A model generated the notes under the pieces. It made no database searches. It was not told the DNA's origin and saw nothing but the letters and a program-made list of their open reading frames with translations. From NCBI GenBank assembly GCA_021789455.1, contig JAJYJN010000043.1:1-8603 (forward strand): DNA of 8,603 bases. Direction: 5' to 3'. Position numbers and translations under genes: made by a program. Position 1 is the first letter of the stretch, and every line of letters begins with the position of its first letter. Positions 7,688 through 8,603 of this stretch are shown here, one piece after another. The stretch comes from a bacterium. GTDB lineage: Bacteria > SZUA-79 > Acidulodesulfobacterales > Acidulodesulfobacteraceae.

Positions 7688-7716
7688 ATAATATTATCGA
7701 TTTTATTAAAAGTCAA
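7688..7716 (-). promoter_or_regulatory. Sigma-70-type promoter of the dcw operon
   Basis: On the minus strand TTGACT (7716-7711) is followed after exactly 17 bases by TATTAT (7693-7688); each hexamer differs from consensus by one base. The transcript should start near 7681, giving a leader of about 73 bases before mraZ, very rich in A and U apart from the operator. Directly upstream, 7721-7744 is almost purely A and T with A and T runs, at about -41 to -64, the position of an UP element that contacts the RNA polymerase alpha subunit. No other candidate in the gap scores as well by eye. Confidence 0.8.
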
Positions 7717-7720
7717 GCGA

Positions 7721-7744
7721 ATTTAAAAAAATATTTTTTATTAA
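7721..7744 (-). promoter_or_regulatory. AT-rich tract, candidate UP element
   Basis: A pure A/T block containing a perfect 14-bp palindrome of six A, TA, six T (7726-7739). It sits just upstream of the -35 hexamer of the dcw promoter, where UP elements act. The palindrome has no GC stem, so it is a poor terminator candidate for the DsrE-like gene upstream. Confidence 0.45.
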
Positions 7745-7781
7745 ATATAAAATTAATTTGTTGCAGGCAAAAGAGAAGTTA

Positions 7782-8168
7782 CTAAAAGAAATATGTATGG
7801 TCGGAGTTTTGTTTTAAATTGTGGAGGGTGAGCATGCCGGCTATTTGGAAAGGCTTTATCAGCATGCTTTCGTCCAATGATAAAAGTTCTTTACTCTTGG
7901 AGCAGATATAAATTGAAACGGAGGACGAATATTTTAATAATTCGGCGAGATTCTCTATTATTAAATCCTTAAATTTTTTATCTATAAGAGGATTTTCGGC
8001 TATATTCTTGGCATAGAGCAAAGGCGCCCTTGCCATGCTGAATATATTAATATCGTTTTCCATTACGGCAAGCGTTCTTGCAAATATAAGACCCGCTATC
8101 GATTTTTCCGGTTCCTTTTCGGGGTCGGCAAGCTGGACTATTAAAATCTTTTCGTTTTCGGTTGACAT
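7782..8168 (-). CDS. Small DsrE/TusD-like protein
   Basis: Soluble 128-aa protein with no signal peptide or membrane segment. The pattern fits the DsrE/DsrF-like alpha/beta fold: a first strand (KILIVQLADP, 7-16), a helix with SIAGLIFARTLAVMEND (23-39), a strand NIFSMARAPLL (41-51), a helical middle (about 55-80), a strand SVSIYIC (83-89) with the only cysteine, C89, where many DsrE-fold proteins have a Cys after the third strand, then a helix and a last strand ending HTYFF. Members of this fold take part in sulfur relay or are uncharacterised; whether C89 is a sulfur carrier is inference. Start: ATG at 8168, with an in-frame stop two codons further upstream; no Shine-Dalgarno is visible. It lies 174 bases before mraZ and has its own gap to the epimerase gene, so its link with cell division is not shown. 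The family call is from pattern only. Confidence 0.6.
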   Translation of the reverse strand: MSTENEKILIVQLADPEKEPEKSIAGLIFARTLAVMENDINIFSMARAPLLYAKNIAENPLIDKKFKDLIIENLAELLKYSSSVSIYICSKSKELLSLDESMLIKPFQIAGMLTLHNLKQNSDHTYFF

Positions 8169-8198
8169 ATTTTATATTTATTTTCGGAATTATGCACT

Positions 8199-8285
8199 TG
8201 ACAAAGCGAGATTGCTTCGCATCCTTTTGTCTGCATAAAACCGTTGGTTTTATAAACGCCGCCAAAGATACGCTCGCAATGACGG
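8199..8285. repeat. Imperfect inverted-repeat element (interspersed-repeat type)
   Basis: The gap between the epimerase and DsrE-like genes holds a long imperfect palindrome. Its core is a perfect 8-bp stem, ATAAAACC at 8235-8242 and GGTTTTAT at 8246-8253, with a 3-base loop. The outer arms still match in part: the left arm has CGCATCCTTTTG (8219-8230) and the right arm, on the other strand, CGTATCTTTGG (8272-8262). The ends read GCGAGATTGC (8206-8215) and, on the minus strand, CGTCATTGCGAGCG (8285-8272). The combination of CGTCATTGCGAG with AAGCAATCTCG is one I recall from repeats scattered in many bacterial genomes, but copy number cannot be judged from one window. It is more GC-rich than the flanking gap and shows no coding signal. 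Confidence 0.6.
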
Positions 8286-8312
8286 AAGGGAAAATTAATC
8301 TGACACCTTTTT

Positions 8313-8603
8313 CTATGCTTTTGCGGCGGTTAAGTATTCGTTAAGCCAGTCTTTTAAATGCGTCCTTTTTAGCCCTAACAATTCGTCCGGTCCGCCCATA
8401 TCTCCTTCGCATATATTGTCGTATTTCAACATTCTTATCTGGTCCGAAGTTATAGGGGCATTTTTCGATAAAGACGACGATAATTTTTCGATAAAATTTA
8501 AAGACTTCTCCGCTATAAAAGACGGCGCATGAATTTTCAATTTTTTCGGCGGAGAAATTTCCATGATTAAATCTATCATTCCCTCGAACGTAAATGTATC
8601 AGG
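8313..8603 (-). CDS. NAD(P)-binding epimerase/dehydratase, NDUFA9-like subfamily (5' part outside window)
   Basis: The frame is open from the right edge to a TAG at 8313, giving 96 C-terminal residues; the methionine at 8579 is internal, because the codons before it read PDTFTFEG, matching the GGPxxxTFxEL segment that precedes the helical tail in this subfamily. Near the end, ITSDQIRMLKYDN followed by a Gly-rich turn, LLGLKRTHLKDWLNEYL, matches the tail of bacterial relatives of complex I subunit NDUFA9 (pattern TxDQxxxLxxDN...LGxxPTxLExxxxxYL). These are atypical short-chain dehydrogenase/epimerase proteins that bind NAD(P)H; the Rossmann domain itself is outside the window. Some are involved with quinone or sugar metabolism, but the substrate is unknown here. 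It is transcribed in the same direction as the dcw cluster, 144 bases before the DsrE-like gene. Confidence 0.8.
   Translation of the reverse strand, partial: PDTFTFEGMIDLIMEISPPKKLKIHAPSFIAEKSLNFIEKLSSSLSKNAPITSDQIRMLKYDNICEGDMGGPDELLGLKRTHLKDWLNEYLTAAKA

Noticed and set aside
7721..7744. Terminator for the DsrE-like gene
   Set aside because: The palindrome is only A and T, with no GC stem, and lies where an UP element of the dcw promoter is expected.
8198..8203. Perfect plus-strand TTGACA as a promoter
   Set aside because: No acceptable -10 hexamer follows at 16-18 bases and there is no plus-strand gene downstream.
8235..8253. Rho-independent terminator after the epimerase gene
   Set aside because: The 8-bp stem is perfect, but on the minus strand it is followed by GCAGACAAAAGG with no T run.
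8047..8265. 72-codon minus-strand frame across the repeat and the DsrE-like start
   Set aside because: Its product is rich in K, R and C with no family pattern, and it overlaps a better supported gene in another frame and the repeat element.

Overview
The window carries the front part of a division and cell wall (dcw) cluster, all on the minus strand and read from high to low coordinates. The order is mraZ, rsmH (mraW), ftsL, ftsI (pbpB), murE, murF, mraY; mraY runs off the left edge. The genes are packed with overlaps or gaps of at most about 26 bases, as expected for one operon. Upstream of it lie a small DsrE-like gene and the 3' end of an NDUFA9-like NAD(P)-binding epimerase/dehydratase gene, both also on the minus strand.

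Organism: base composition is AT-rich (by eye, mid to high 30s percent GC). MurE carries the DNPR signature of meso-diaminopimelate-adding enzymes, and FtsI has a C-terminal PASTA domain. Together with the NDUFA9-like neighbour this fits a low-GC Gram-negative bacterium of deltaproteobacterial type. The assignment is inference only; a low-GC sulfur or sediment lineage is possible but cannot be shown from this window.

Layout by region: 8313-8603 epimerase 3' end; 8169-8312 a non-coding gap holding an imperfect inverted-repeat element of about 87 bp that looks like an interspersed repeat; 7782-8168 DsrE-like gene; 7608-7781 the dcw control region, with an AT-rich UP-like tract, a near-consensus sigma-70 promoter (TTGACT, 17 bp, TATTAT) and three exact 10-bp-phased TGGTA repeats over and just after the predicted transcription start, the expected form of an MraZ operator; 1-7607 the seven dcw genes. 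No stretch longer than 300 bases lacks a gene.

How the genes work together: MraZ probably autoregulates the operon. RsmH methylates 16S rRNA. FtsL and FtsI belong to the septal peptidoglycan synthesis complex. MurE and MurF complete the UDP-MurNAc-pentapeptide, and MraY loads it onto undecaprenyl phosphate. Most cistrons inside the operon have poor or no Shine-Dalgarno sequence and overlap or abut their upstream neighbour, which points to translational coupling. I see no new enzyme system here. The points most worth following are the MraZ operator and promoter, the hairpin repeat upstream of the DsrE-like gene, the SD-less mraZ leader and the PASTA tail of FtsI.
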